From positions 8,495 through 72,494 of the forward strand of contig DASZME010000035.1 of NCBI GenBank assembly GCA_035551995.1: DNA of 64,000 nt. Direction: 5' to 3'. The notes below the pieces were generated by a model. It did no database searches and was not told where the DNA came from. It saw nothing but the letters and a program-made list of their open reading frames with translations. Each line of letters opens with the position of its first letter. Positions within the stretch are counted from its first letter, which is position 1. The stretch comes from RYN-428 sp035551995 (GTDB lineage Bacteria; Planctomycetota; Phycisphaerae; Tepidisphaerales; Tepidisphaeraceae). Both the position numbers and the translations under genes were made by a program. This document shows, one piece after another, positions 18,100 to 27,677 of this stretch.

Positions 18100-19674
18100 T
18101 CACCAGGGAATGACTTCAAACGGACCGCGATATGGCGCCTGTAGTTTCGCCGGCATGGCGTCCGCGTTTCGCTCGAAGAGAACGGCGTGGGCGCCCTTGC
18201 TGTCGATATGATCCTTCTCCCGGCAAAACGATCTTGCCCACGCCAGCGTGTCGTCGACCTGATGTCGCCCGCGGGTGGTGGAAAATTCCCACACGATCCA
18301 AAACCGCCGGGTGGGGATCCGGTCCGCGTTGTCCAGGCGCCAGCGTAACTGATTCGGATCGGCGTTGGGCCAATAGACCTGCACGACGCGAAGCTCAAAT
18401 GTGTAAATGGTATCCGCAGGGCGCATGTGAGCGCGAACGTACGCGACCACCGGCCGAAGATGGTCGCGATGGCGAGTGACGACGGCATGCAGCCCGGCCC
18501 AGAAAACCATTACCGCCAGCATGTACGCCAGCGGCGCGAGCGACCAGTATCCAATTCGCCCGGCTAACGCGTGATACAGCCACTGAAATCCCAGCATGGC
18601 CAGCGGCAAAATACACGGAGTCAGAAAAAACGTCAGACGCCCGCCGTCAAATGGGTACTTATGCGCCGCGGCGCCAAGGACGGCCATCGCGATCGGCCCG
18701 ACGAGCATCGCCAGCAATTGCATTTTACCGGCGCGATAGAGGGCCAGGGCTCCCGCGACGGCGCCGACCAACACCGCCGGCCCTGTCGCCGGGAATCCGT
18801 AATCGCACGCGGCCCATAACTGTCGCGCCAGCCAGAGCGGCCATGCCCAGGGGCGATGCACGTTGAGGAACTGGTTGGCCCACTCGGTATTGAGCGTCGT
18901 ATTTTGCTGGGCGCCGCGGGAAATCCAGAAAACGGCGGCGAAGGTTAACGCGACCGGGATATTGAATAGCGCATAGGCGATGAGCCGGGAGAGGCGTGGG
19001 GAAGCGTTTGGATCATTGCGCTCGATGATCTCCGGCAGCAACGCCAGGCTCAGCGCGGCGAAAACAAAAATGGCGGGAAACGATATCGCCACGCCAAACA
19101 CGCCGACGATCGCCAGCCATGTCATCCGCCGGATGGCGGATCGGGGCGGCGTTGATTTCGTCGCCGCCAGCAGAAGTAAAACGCAGACGAGAACGTCTGA
19201 AATATAAGGCTTCACTTCCGTGGCCCGCGTGATGAGATGATCCGAGAGGGCGAACAGGATCGTCGCAAATGCGTCCCAGGGCGTGGTCAGTAATCGCCGG
19301 GCGAGAATCGCGAAAGCGATGACGGCTAAAATTCCGCTGGCCAGCGGGAGCAGCCGCAAGGACATTTCGCCGTCGCCGAGCGTTTTCAGCAGGCCTCGCT
19401 CGGCCAGAAGAAACAAAGGAGGCGCGGCTTGGTCATAGTCCAAGGTCTTAAGAAGTCCGGCCGCGGATCGACTGCGGACGTTCAGCACGATCGACGCTTC
19501 GTCATGCCAATATGAGCGGTCGCGAGCATATTCTTGCAACTGACAGGCGATGCCGAGGAGAACGCCAAGGATCAGCAACGAGCGGGCGGCGGGCGGAGAG
19601 ATGGGAAGGAGAGTGAACGCTCGCGCGTTCGCGCGGGGCGCGGGATGAGATGAAAGTGGCTCCGCCACGGTCAT
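18100..19674 (-). CDS. Multi-pass glycosyltransferase of the GT39/PMT type
   Basis: About 524 residues from ATG 19674, which has GGAG eight bases upstream; an in-frame GTG at 19728 is less likely. Near the N-terminus is 'YWHDEASIVLNV' followed by 'DQAAPPLFLLAERGLL'. The D-E pair after the first helix and the D-x-x-P-P-L segment are typical of lipid-phosphate-sugar-dependent glycosyltransferases (PMT_2/ArnT-like). About ten hydrophobic helices follow, ending in a soluble C-terminal region. Probably transfers a sugar from an undecaprenyl/dolichyl carrier outside the inner membrane. The acceptor is unknown. Confidence 0.82.
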   Translation of the reverse strand: MTVAEPLSSHPAPRANARAFTLLPISPPAARSLLILGVLLGIACQLQEYARDRSYWHDEASIVLNVRSRSAAGLLKTLDYDQAAPPLFLLAERGLLKTLGDGEMSLRLLPLASGILAVIAFAILARRLLTTPWDAFATILFALSDHLITRATEVKPYISDVLVCVLLLLAATKSTPPRSAIRRMTWLAIVGVFGVAISFPAIFVFAALSLALLPEIIERNDPNASPRLSRLIAYALFNIPVALTFAAVFWISRGAQQNTTLNTEWANQFLNVHRPWAWPLWLARQLWAACDYGFPATGPAVLVGAVAGALALYRAGKMQLLAMLVGPIAMAVLGAAAHKYPFDGGRLTFFLTPCILPLAMLGFQWLYHALAGRIGYWSLAPLAYMLAVMVFWAGLHAVVTRHRDHLRPVVAYVRAHMRPADTIYTFELRVVQVYWPNADPNQLRWRLDNADRIPTRRFWIVWEFSTTRGRHQVDDTLAWARSFCREKDHIDSKGAHAVLFERNADAMPAKLQAPYRGPFEVIPW

Positions 19675-19852
19675 AGCTTTTCTCCGGTCATCGGTCTTCT
19701 GGAGTACGTTCAAAACGCTCCGCGGCACGTCGCGGTTCAGCGATCACTTACCCATTCTCGCCTGTTCAATGAAGATCTGCTTCATCGGGCATCGCTTTAC
19801 CGACGGCGCTCGCTCCTTTACCTCAGGTTATCGCGTTCTTATCCTTCAAACC

Positions 19853-20836
19853 ATGGCCAAGCGCATTCTCGTCACCGGCGGAGCGGGATTCATCGGGTCT
19901 CACCTGTGCGAACGGCTGGTGGCGGATGGCCACTGCGTCGTCGCGCTGGACGATCTCTCCACCGGCTACCTCCGCAACGTCGCCGCCCTGGCCAATCGAT
20001 CCGACTTTCAGTTCGTCCGCGGCTCCGTCGAAGATCAGGCGACGGTCAACATCCTCATGAGCCAGTGCGACGCGGTTTTTCATCTGGCTTCGGCGGTCGG
20101 GGTGCAGTTGATCGTCGATGAGCCGGTGCGAACGATCCGCACGACGATCCACGGCACCGAAGTCGTTCTCGAGGCGGCCAATCGTTACGGACGGCCGGCG
20201 TTTATCACCAGTTCCTCCGAAGTGTACGGAAAAGGCGCGCGAGTTCCATTCAGCGAAGAAGACGACGTCGTGATGGGATCGACCCGGCATAGCCGCTGGT
20301 GTTACGCGTACAGCAAAGGAATCGATGAGTTTCTCGGGCTCGCGTATCACAAGCAATATGGCTTGCCGGTGAGAATCGTGCGGCTGTTCAATACCGTGGG
20401 GCCTAGACAAGTGGGAATGTATGGAATGGTTTTGCCGCGTTTCGTCGCCGCCGCACTTAGAGGAGAACCGCTCAGCGTCTACGGCGACGGAAAACAAACC
20501 CGCTGTTTCTGTCATGTCGCCGACGTGATCGACGCGATGGTTCGCCTGTTCACCTCGCCGGCGGCGATCGGACAGGTCTTTAACCTCGGAAGCGACGTTG
20601 AAATCTCGATGAATGACCTTGCCGAGCGCGTGATTCGGTTGTCGGACTCAAAGAGCACAAGCAAACACATCACCTATGAGCAAGCGTATGGCCAGAAGTT
20701 CGACGACATGGCGCGGCGGGCGCCTCAACTGGACAAAATTCGCTCGGTGATTTCGTTTTCGCCGAAGTTTGCGCTGGATGATATTGTGCGCTCGGTGATT
20801 GACGACAAGCGGAGCGAAACGGAAACGACCAAATGA
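19853..20836 (+). CDS. NAD-dependent epimerase/dehydratase of nucleotide sugars
   Basis: About 327 residues from ATG 19853; the upstream ATG at 19769 would add an atypical extension. The Rossmann start 'RILVTGGAGFIGSHLCERL' has the GxxGxxG motif. 'ITSSSEVYG' supplies the active-site Ser/Thr, and 'YAYSK' is the catalytic Tyr-x3-Lys. 'GDGKQTRCFCHVADVIDAM' is typical of UDP-glucose 4-epimerase or dTDP-glucose 4,6-dehydratase relatives. It is divergent from the GT39-type enzyme and probably supplies an activated sugar for the same polysaccharide pathway. Substrate specificity cannot be assigned. Confidence 0.9.
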   Translation: MAKRILVTGGAGFIGSHLCERLVADGHCVVALDDLSTGYLRNVAALANRSDFQFVRGSVEDQATVNILMSQCDAVFHLASAVGVQLIVDEPVRTIRTTIHGTEVVLEAANRYGRPAFITSSSEVYGKGARVPFSEEDDVVMGSTRHSRWCYAYSKGIDEFLGLAYHKQYGLPVRIVRLFNTVGPRQVGMYGMVLPRFVAAALRGEPLSVYGDGKQTRCFCHVADVIDAMVRLFTSPAAIGQVFNLGSDVEISMNDLAERVIRLSDSKSTSKHITYEQAYGQKFDDMARRAPQLDKIRSVISFSPKFALDDIVRSVIDDKRSETETTK

Positions 20837-20908
20837 TGGGTCTACCTGATTATCGCTTCCGCCTTTCGTCGAACGACGATGCGCTCTTCGGAAAACCGGT
20901 TGCAACCA

Positions 20909-21748
20909 TCAGGTTCCTAAAACCTGGAGCAACTCGCGCAGTTGAGATTGCTGGGGATCGTCGGGGTTGGTTTGCAAATAGCGATCGATCCAGATGCTCG
21001 CCGGACGGGACAATCCGCACCGCGCCAGAACGAGGCCCAGATCGCGCTGCAAATGGTTCTGGTCGGGCCACAAAAGCATTTCCATCTCGAGGACGGCGGC
21101 GACATCCGAATACCGACCGGCGGCGCCGAATACGTTCAACAGGTTTTGAAGTATCCGCGTCAGCCAATGACGGTTGGAAGCCGGCCGCAGAAGCTCTTCG
21201 CTCCACTGCATCTCGGCGCCGAACATTTCCTGGAGTCGGCTGTGCGCCTCGTCGGCGGTCAAGACCCGGCCGCCCGCAAACGCATCCACCAACATCGGGG
21301 CGCCATCGGTTTCGACGCCGATCATGAAATGACCGGGCAGCCCAACGCCCCAGCAACGAATGCCAAGTCGCTCCGCGATCAGCTTGTAAACGAGGCTCAA
21401 CGTGATCGGCAATCCCTTGCGAGTCTTAAGAACCGCCGGCAGATAGCTGTTGGCGGGGGAATAATAATCTTCGGAGTTCCCGACCAGCCCCAACTCGTCG
21501 AACAAAAATTCGTGAAGGTGGGCGAGCAGCGCTTGCGGCTGTGACCCGCGCACTCGCCCCCGAATTCGATCCGCATAATTTTGCAGAATCAAGTCAACCG
21601 CAGCCGGGTCGGCATCGGGCATTTCGTGCATGGCGATCGCTACTGCACCATTCAGCAGCGCGTCGCTGGAACTCATGTTCGCAAGCTGACCGCCAAGGAG
21701 ATTGTAAGCGCGAACGGAACAGCAAAGTGGTTGGCTGGCGGGTTTCAT
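20909..21748 (-). CDS. SirB1/transglutaminase-like family protein
   Basis: About 279 residues from ATG 21748, which is preceded by AGGAGAACCG. The SirB1 pattern is recognisable: 'FFDELGLVGNSEDYYSPANS'-like region (~88-107), 'LPAVLKTRKGLPITLSLVY', 'GIRCWGVGLPGHFMIGV' (catalytic-type Cys and His) and a C-terminal TPR-like segment ending 'DLGLVLARCGLSRPA'. Members are predicted transglutaminase-fold proteins of unknown reaction. No signal peptide is seen. Convergent with the epimerase gene. Confidence 0.85.
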   Translation of the reverse strand: MKPASQPLCCSVRAYNLLGGQLANMSSSDALLNGAVAIAMHEMPDADPAAVDLILQNYADRIRGRVRGSQPQALLAHLHEFLFDELGLVGNSEDYYSPANSYLPAVLKTRKGLPITLSLVYKLIAERLGIRCWGVGLPGHFMIGVETDGAPMLVDAFAGGRVLTADEAHSRLQEMFGAEMQWSEELLRPASNRHWLTRILQNLLNVFGAAGRYSDVAAVLEMEMLLWPDQNHLQRDLGLVLARCGLSRPASIWIDRYLQTNPDDPQQSQLRELLQVLGT

Positions 21749-21993
21749 CGGTTCTCCTGGCAAACCTTCCCTTATCGGATCAAATTCTTATCGGTCCAAA
21801 GACCCTCTTCTCTTGATTTAGATTTAGCACGTCGCATGCCATAAGAAAGGGAACTCTGCAATCGACCCAATAACAAAAAAGGCGATCAGCGGTCGCTGAA
21901 ATGGGACGGGGGAAACCCGTCTCTTCTTGCGGCGATCGCTCACCACCTTGAGACGCCGCGCATCACGATCGTGGCGGCGCGTAAAATCCACGC

Positions 21994-23328
21994 CTATTCC
22001 ACCTTCTTGATCTCGATAGCGCGGAACTCAACCGGATCATTGTGCCCGGCGAAGCCGAACGATCCCGACGTTCGCATCAGGCCCGGATGCTTGCTATTGT
22101 GCATGAATTCTTTGACGGTGCTCACGTCGGCATCGATCACCGTGTATCCATTCAGCTCAACCTTGATCGTATGGCCCTTAATGGTGGCATGCTCGAAATT
22201 CCATTCGCCCAGCGGGCGGAGATAGCCGGTCTTTGCGGGGACGACGCCGTAGATCGAGCAGCAATATTGGCGCGGATCGAGCTTGTCATAAGAATGCGAA
22301 GTGTCGTCGAGAATCTGCAATTCGCACATGCCGACGTAGGCGGTGTCGCCCGTGCCGGGGTATCGGATGGCCAGGCCGTTGTTGCCGGCGGGCGGGAGTT
22401 TGAACTCGACTTTCACTTCAAAATCGGCGAATTCTTCGATGGTGTGAATCGTGCCGCCTTTTTTCGGTTTGCAGACAATGGCGCCGTCTTTCACTTCATA
22501 ATTGTCGATCGGACCGCCCCAGCCGGTGAAGTCTTTGCCGTTGAAGACACTGTTAAACCCTTTTTCCCCGGAAACCTCGCTGAGGACCTTGTTGGCTTCG
22601 GCGGAGGGAATTTCGCGCATGAAGACGTTTCGAAAGCGAATCTCCGAACCGTGCGTTTGAAGTTCGACCGGGCCGGCGGGGCGAATGGGCCGGGTGTGGT
22701 CGAAATAGTTGTCAAGGATGGCGCCGTCCACCGTCTGCTTGTCGTTAAGCCAAACCCAGACGCGCGACCCGACCATCTTAATGTGAAGGGTGTTCCAGGT
22801 TCCCACGGGATTGTCGGCCTTCACGAGCGGCCATTTGCCGGGATTGTCCTTATCGTCGTTCCAAAGGGCGCCCGAGCCTCGCTGCGCGCCATTCTTCACT
22901 TCATGCGGGTTCTCCGGATCCCATATTTGAATTTGGGGGACGCTGCGCAGATAGATGCCTGAATCGCCATTGTGACTGACCATCAGCCAATCGACCCACA
23001 TTTCCATATCGCCGTAATCTTTTTCGGTGGCGAGATAGACGCCGTGCCCGTCGGAGACGATTTCGCCCTTGGCGGTATCGACGCTCCAATGCTTGGCGAG
23101 GTCCGCCGCCCATTGTTCCTGTTTAGCTTTGTGTTCTTCGGGCGTAAGCTTCGCTTCGTCGTACGGACTATATGTCCCTTGGCGCCCGTGCCAACCTGTC
23201 AGAGTCTTGCCGTCAAAAAGGCTGGTGAACCCTTCGGGCGGTTGATTGGCAGGACGATCGGCCGCGAAGGCGGTTCCCGCGACAGTGAGCAAGAGCGACG
23301 CGATAAGAGCCAGGCGTGTTGAACGCAT
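21994..23328 (-). CDS. Secreted two-domain DUF1080 (3-keto-disaccharide hydrolase-like) protein
   Basis: 444 residues from ATG 23328, which has an ideal GGAGG eight bases before it. The longer frame upstream is unlikely. A cleavable signal (~1-22, 'LIASLLLTVAGTAFAA') leads to two concanavalin-like DUF1080 modules: 'GFTSLFDGKTLTGWHG' (~30) and 'GFNSVFNGKDFTGWGG' (~242). Each starts with the G-F-x-S-x-F-(D/N)-G-K motif and has 'RNVFMREI'- or 'RAIEIKKV'-like final strands. DUF1080 is widespread in Planctomycetota and is linked to hydrolysis of oxidised sugars; exact activity is not shown here. Divergent from the SGNH gene. Confidence 0.92.
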   Translation of the reverse strand: MRSTRLALIASLLLTVAGTAFAADRPANQPPEGFTSLFDGKTLTGWHGRQGTYSPYDEAKLTPEEHKAKQEQWAADLAKHWSVDTAKGEIVSDGHGVYLATEKDYGDMEMWVDWLMVSHNGDSGIYLRSVPQIQIWDPENPHEVKNGAQRGSGALWNDDKDNPGKWPLVKADNPVGTWNTLHIKMVGSRVWVWLNDKQTVDGAILDNYFDHTRPIRPAGPVELQTHGSEIRFRNVFMREIPSAEANKVLSEVSGEKGFNSVFNGKDFTGWGGPIDNYEVKDGAIVCKPKKGGTIHTIEEFADFEVKVEFKLPPAGNNGLAIRYPGTGDTAYVGMCELQILDDTSHSYDKLDPRQYCCSIYGVVPAKTGYLRPLGEWNFEHATIKGHTIKVELNGYTVIDADVSTVKEFMHNSKHPGLMRTSGSFGFAGHNDPVEFRAIEIKKVE

Positions 23329-23583
23329 GAATCCTCCAAAGATGTTTTCCCGGAATTGAGAATTGTTTAACGTATGGAATTGTACCGAACGGACTCTTCG
23401 TTGTTTAGCCGGGCCTTTTGCGGCGGGTTCGATTCCCACTGTGATTCGTGCGGCGAAGATTGGCGTGCAGCGTCGCTGCGCAAGCGGGACCGCTGAACAT
23501 TCTGCATCCGATCGGACGCCACCACAAACGTGAAAAGCCGCCGGGGGTATCATGGGTAACAGCCTTCGAAGGATCACAATCGC

Positions 23584-24834
23584 ATGCACACCATCCAACC
23601 GCCGGCATCCGCCCGCCGATATTCTATCTTTGCTTTGACTCGACGCGCCGGCTTCGCCTTAACGCTGGCCTTCCTGTTGATATGCGTCAACGCATCTTCC
23701 GCTGAAAATCCGCCGTCAAATGAGCCAAACGTGCAGTTTCGCGGCAGCCTCGATAATTGCCGGATCAGATTCGAAAAGGAAAAAAGAGGAACCGTGGCCT
23801 TCATCGGCGGATCGATCACCGAGATGAACGGCTATCGCCCCATGGTCTGCGATCTGCTCAAACGCCGATTTCCGACCACCGACTTCAAGTTCATCGACGC
23901 CGGCGTCTCGTCAACCTGCTCGACGACCGGCGCCTTTCGGCTCGAATCGGACGTGTTGAGCAAAGGCCCGATCGATCTATTTTTTATTGAGTTCGCCGTC
24001 AACGACGATCAGGACGCCGGCCACACACGAGCCGAATGCATCCGCGGCATGGAAGGCATCATCCGCCATGCCCGACGCGGGAATCCGAACATGGATATCG
24101 TCGTCACCTACTTCGTCAACGAAGGGATGCTGGCGACGTTTAAGTCCGGCAAAACGCCGTTGACGGTTGAAGCGCATGAAGTGGTCGCGAAACATTACGA
24201 TATATCAACGATCAATCTCGCCAGAGAAATTTCGCAGGAGCTTGAATCGAAGAAACTCACCTGGAAGCAATACGGCGGCGTGCATCCCGCCCCGTTCGGC
24301 AACGCGATCTGCTCGCACATGATCGATAAACTCTTAAGTCAAGCCTGGTTATCCCCCCTCGGCGCCGAAGCCAAAATAACGCCGCTCGCGATGCCGGCCG
24401 AACCCCTTGACCCGTTGAACTATGAGCGCGGCCGTTTTATCGACCCCGCCGACGCGAAGATCACCGATGGCTGGACAATTGGCGTCCCCGATTGGAAAAA
24501 ACTGCCCGGCGGGAAGCGCGAGCGCTTCACGTCAATTCCGATGTTGACCGCGACCGAGCTCGGCGCGGAACTGACGCTGAAATTCGACGGCACTGCGATC
24601 GGCGCCTACGTCGTCGCCGGGCCGGACGCGGGAATAGTCGAGGGAAGCATTGACGGCATGGCGTTTGAGCCGGTCGATTTATTTCATCGTTTCAGCAGGG
24701 GATTGCACTATCCGCGGACCGTGATGTTCGCCGCCGATTTGAAGAAGGGGGAGCATACGCTGACATTGCGAATGTCGAAGGAAACCAGGAGCGCGGGGCA
24801 TGCGGCACGGATCATGGATTTCGTGGCGAATTGA
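23584..24834 (+). CDS. Secreted SGNH/GDSL hydrolase
   Basis: 416 residues. Signal peptide ~1-38 ('FALTLAFLLICVNASSA'). The SGNH blocks are visible: 'VAFIGGSITEMNG' (block I, catalytic Ser in GGSIT), 'GVSSTCSTTGAFRLESDVL' (block II Gly), 'FIEFAVNDD' (block III Asn) and 'GGVHPAPFGN' (block V, H-P with the catalytic His). A C-terminal beta-rich domain (~290-416) probably binds carbohydrate or positions the substrate. Family enzymes are mostly carbohydrate esterases/deacetylases. It starts about 255 bases from the divergent DUF1080 gene and may act on the same material. Confidence 0.88.
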   Translation: MHTIQPPASARRYSIFALTRRAGFALTLAFLLICVNASSAENPPSNEPNVQFRGSLDNCRIRFEKEKRGTVAFIGGSITEMNGYRPMVCDLLKRRFPTTDFKFIDAGVSSTCSTTGAFRLESDVLSKGPIDLFFIEFAVNDDQDAGHTRAECIRGMEGIIRHARRGNPNMDIVVTYFVNEGMLATFKSGKTPLTVEAHEVVAKHYDISTINLAREISQELESKKLTWKQYGGVHPAPFGNAICSHMIDKLLSQAWLSPLGAEAKITPLAMPAEPLDPLNYERGRFIDPADAKITDGWTIGVPDWKKLPGGKRERFTSIPMLTATELGAELTLKFDGTAIGAYVVAGPDAGIVEGSIDGMAFEPVDLFHRFSRGLHYPRTVMFAADLKKGEHTLTLRMSKETRSAGHAARIMDFVAN

Positions 24835-24874
24835 GGTGCGGATTCAAAATAAATTCCCGTCGCGTAACGTGATG

Positions 24875-24964
24875 TTTATAGCGGCCCCGCTTGCGGGGCG
24901 ATTTGTTACGGTGGGGAATAGACATCCCGGCGAGCAAACCGCCCCGCAAGCGGGGCCGCTAAAC
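24875..24964. repeat. Double palindromic repeat (BIME-like), inverted pair
   Basis: One arm reads TTTATAGCGGCCCCGCTTG and the other reads CAAGCGGGGCCGCTAAAC. They stand in opposite orientation about 45 bases apart, and each can form its own G/C-rich hairpin. Further single or double copies lie at 25831, 37284 and 62331. It lies just upstream of kdsB. Confidence 0.8.
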
Positions 24965-25071
24965 AATCGCGCATGATGTTTGAACGGTAAAATTTGACAC
25001 TTCTTCATCATCCCCTTATGTTCGCTCTACAGTTTGAAGTTGACCCGAATGTCCGCTCAGAAGGATCGACT

Positions 25072-25806
25072 TTGGCTGCGACCGTCGTTATTCCCGCCCG
25101 CTTCGGGTCCACCCGATTCCCGGCCAAGATTGTCGCGTCAGAAACCGGCATGCCGCTCGTCCAACATGTGGTCGAGCAGGTGCGGCGTTGCGCCAGGGTT
25201 CGACAAGTGATCGTCGCGACCGACGACACGCGAATCGTCGAGTCGCTGCGCCCGTTCAAGACGCGCTGCGTAATGACATCGGCCGCTCATCAGAGCGGTA
25301 CGGACCGGATCGCCGAGGTGGCGGCGGGCATCGACGATGAAATTCTCGTCAACGTGCAGGGAGACGAGCCGGAAATTGAGCCGGATGTGGTCGATGCTTT
25401 AATCGAACGGCTGGAGCGACGAAAAGAAATGATGGCCACCGCGGCCACGCCGTTTCCAGCCGAGGCCGATCCAAGGGACCCGAATCTTGTCAAAGTGGTG
25501 ATCGGACTGAACGGACAGGCGATTTACTTTTCCAGATCGCCGATTCCTTTTCAACGCGACGCGGCGGCGGAACGACTGCAGCCCTATTATTTACATCTGG
25601 GGATTTACGCCTATCGACGTGAATTTCTGCTGGATTTCGCCTCGTGGACCCCAACGCCGCTCGAACAAACGGAAAAGCTCGAACAGCTTCGGGTATTGGA
25701 ACATGGCTGGCCGATGTATGTCCTGAAGGTCAGCCGGGCGACGCACGGAATCGATACGGCCGAGCAGTACGCGGATTTCGTAATGCGATGGCGGAGCGCG
25801 AAATAA
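25072..25806 (+). CDS. kdsB: 3-deoxy-manno-octulosonate cytidylyltransferase (CMP-Kdo synthetase)
   Basis: About 244 residues from a TTG at 25072 with AGAAGGA six bases upstream. This gives the family-typical start 'AATVVIPARFGSTRFPAK'; an ATG at 25018 would add 18 residues and lacks a ribosome site. Motifs: 'VVIPARFGSTRFPAK' (CTP loop), 'VATDDTRI', 'HQSGTDRIAEV', 'VNVQGDEPEIEP', and 'TPLEQTEKLEQLRVLEHG' near the C-terminus. It makes CMP-Kdo from CTP and Kdo for lipid A core assembly. The next gene is the CTP synthase, so cofactor supply and use are adjacent. Confidence 0.93.
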   Translation: MAATVVIPARFGSTRFPAKIVASETGMPLVQHVVEQVRRCARVRQVIVATDDTRIVESLRPFKTRCVMTSAAHQSGTDRIAEVAAGIDDEILVNVQGDEPEIEPDVVDALIERLERRKEMMATAATPFPAEADPRDPNLVKVVIGLNGQAIYFSRSPIPFQRDAAAERLQPYYLHLGIYAYRREFLLDFASWTPTPLEQTEKLEQLRVLEHGWPMYVLKVSRATHGIDTAEQYADFVMRWRSAK

Positions 25807-25830
25807 ATAGTCCTCGGATTCGCGACGATA

Positions 25831-25857
25831 TGTTTAGCGGCCCCGCTTGCGGGGCGT
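25831..25857. repeat. Single copy of the GCGGCCCCGC palindromic repeat
   Basis: Reads TTTAGCGGCCCCGCTTGCGG followed by GGCG, the same hairpin-forming unit as at 24875. It sits in the short gap between kdsB and pyrG. Confidence 0.75.
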
Positions 25858-25878
25858 TTTGTTTCGGCGGTGACCAAC

Positions 25879-27642
25879 ATGACTAACATGAGCAACCAGG
25901 AACTTCTCGCCAAGATCGGCAATCAAACCGAAGAGACCGAATTCTACACGCCGATGCCCGAAGGCTATCAACGCGGCCACCACAAGTATGTCATCGTGGT
26001 CGGCACCGTCATGAGCGGCCTTGGCAAAGGGATCTTCGCCTCGTCGCTCGCCAAGCTCCTGCAAGACAAAGGTCTCAAGGTCGCCCCCATCAAGATGGAA
26101 GGCTACTACAACATCGATTCCGGCACCCTCAATCCCTACCGCCACGGCGAAGTTTTTGTCCTCGACGACGGCATCGAAACCGACATGGACCTCGGCACCT
26201 ACGAGCGCCTGCTCGGCCAGGATTTATCCCGAAACAATTTCACCACCAATGGCCAGATCATGTCGGCCGTCCTGAAAAAAGAACGCGAAGGGGGATACCT
26301 CGGCCGTGATGTTCAAGCCATCCCGCATGTCACCGGCGAAATCAAGCTTCGCCTCCGCGAATTGGCCGCCCGCACGAAAGCCGACGTGGTTTTCGTCGAA
26401 GTCGGCGGCACCGTCGGCGACTATGAAAATTCCCATTATCTCGAAGCGTGTAGACAACTCGCCTTTGAAGAAGGCGAGCACGCCGTCGTTTTCGTCGCTC
26501 TCACTTACGTCCTTGAGCCCAACGCCCTCGGAGAACAAAAATCAAAGGCCGCCCAGCTTGGAATCAAACGGCTGATGGAGGTCGGCATTATGCCGCACAT
26601 CATCGCCTGCCGGGCCGGAAATCCCGTCAAGGACAAAGTCCGCGAGAAAATCTCCATGTACACCAACGTCCCCATGCGGCGGGTCGTTTCCATGCACGAC
26701 GTCGATTCCATCTACCTCATCCCCGACGCCCTGCGAAACCAAAACATGGACCGCGAAGTCCTCACCCTTCTCGATCTTCACGAACGCGTGAACCAGCAAG
26801 CCGAGGACGAAGCCCGCACCAAATGGCACTGGTTCGTCGATCAAATCGGAAAAGCCGAAAAGGAAGTGACGATCGCCGTCACCGGCAAATACACCGCCTT
26901 GCGCGACGCCTACGCCAGCATCATCAAGGCGTCCGAACATTGCGGCGTGCATCTGGGCTGCAACGTCAATCTCCGCTGGCTTGATACCACGCTGATCGAC
27001 ACCGATTCGGTCGATCGACGCCTGGAGGACTGCCACGGCATCATCGTCCCCGGCGGGTTTGGCGCCCGCGGCACCGAAGGCAAAATCGAATGCATCCGCT
27101 GGGCTCGCGAAAATAAAATACCCTTCCTCGGCCTATGCCTCGGCTTCCAGATGGCCGTCATCGAATACGCCCGCAACGTCTGCGGCATCGCCGACGCCAA
27201 CAGTTCCGAATTTGACCCTCGATGTAAATCCCCCGTCATCGACATCCTTCCCGAACAAAAGAAAATCGAAGGACTCGGCGGCAACATGCGCCTCGGCGGC
27301 AAGGACATCGACCTCAAACGCGGCAGCCTCGTCTCCCGCCTCTACAACAACGCCACCCGAATGCGACTGCGTTTCCGCCACCGCTACGAAGTCGACCCGA
27401 AATACATCGCCACCCTCGAACAGCACGGCCTGGTCTTCAGCGGCAAAGCCCCGAATTTCCCGATCATGCAGGTTCTCGAACTCCCCCAGGATGTACACCC
27501 CTACTTCCTCGGCACCCAGGCGCATCCCGAACTGACAAGCCGGCCGCTGAACCCGGCGCCGATGTTCATGGGCTTCATCAAGGCGGCGATGGAAGTCGCC
27601 GAGCAGAAGAAAGCGATGGAGAAACAAGTGACGGTGGTATAG
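25879..27642 (+). CDS. pyrG: CTP synthase (divergent form)
   Basis: 587 residues from ATG 25879 (alternatives GTG 25870 and ATG 25888), slightly longer than the usual ~545 because of an N-terminal extension of about 35 residues. The synthetase domain has 'VVGTVMSGLGKGIFASSLA' where standard enzymes have 'VTGGVVSSLGKG'. 'KMEGYYNIDSGTLNPYRHGE' replaces the normal 'KLDPYxNVDPGTMxPxxHGE'. The glutaminase half has 'IIVPGGFGARG', nucleophile Cys in 'GLCLGFQMA', and 'HPELTSRPLNPAP' with His and Glu. It forms CTP from UTP and glutamine. Catalytic Cys/His/Glu are present, while the ATP/Mg region is altered in wording. Confidence 0.9.
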   Translation: MTNMSNQELLAKIGNQTEETEFYTPMPEGYQRGHHKYVIVVGTVMSGLGKGIFASSLAKLLQDKGLKVAPIKMEGYYNIDSGTLNPYRHGEVFVLDDGIETDMDLGTYERLLGQDLSRNNFTTNGQIMSAVLKKEREGGYLGRDVQAIPHVTGEIKLRLRELAARTKADVVFVEVGGTVGDYENSHYLEACRQLAFEEGEHAVVFVALTYVLEPNALGEQKSKAAQLGIKRLMEVGIMPHIIACRAGNPVKDKVREKISMYTNVPMRRVVSMHDVDSIYLIPDALRNQNMDREVLTLLDLHERVNQQAEDEARTKWHWFVDQIGKAEKEVTIAVTGKYTALRDAYASIIKASEHCGVHLGCNVNLRWLDTTLIDTDSVDRRLEDCHGIIVPGGFGARGTEGKIECIRWARENKIPFLGLCLGFQMAVIEYARNVCGIADANSSEFDPRCKSPVIDILPEQKKIEGLGGNMRLGGKDIDLKRGSLVSRLYNNATRMRLRFRHRYEVDPKYIATLEQHGLVFSGKAPNFPIMQVLELPQDVHPYFLGTQAHPELTSRPLNPAPMFMGFIKAAMEVAEQKKAMEKQVTVV

Positions 27643-27677
27643 CGGGACGGAAAATCAAGACGATCTCAAGCCAGACC

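Noticed and set aside
21905..21921. GACGGG-GGAAA-CCCGTC hairpin as a terminator
   Set aside because: Only six base pairs and no T-run; could easily be chance in this GC-rich DNA.
23420..23460. tRNA T-arm-like sequence GGTTCGATTCCC
   Set aside because: One T-loop-like match with four of five stem pairs, but no acceptor stem, D-arm or anticodon arm could be fitted around it.
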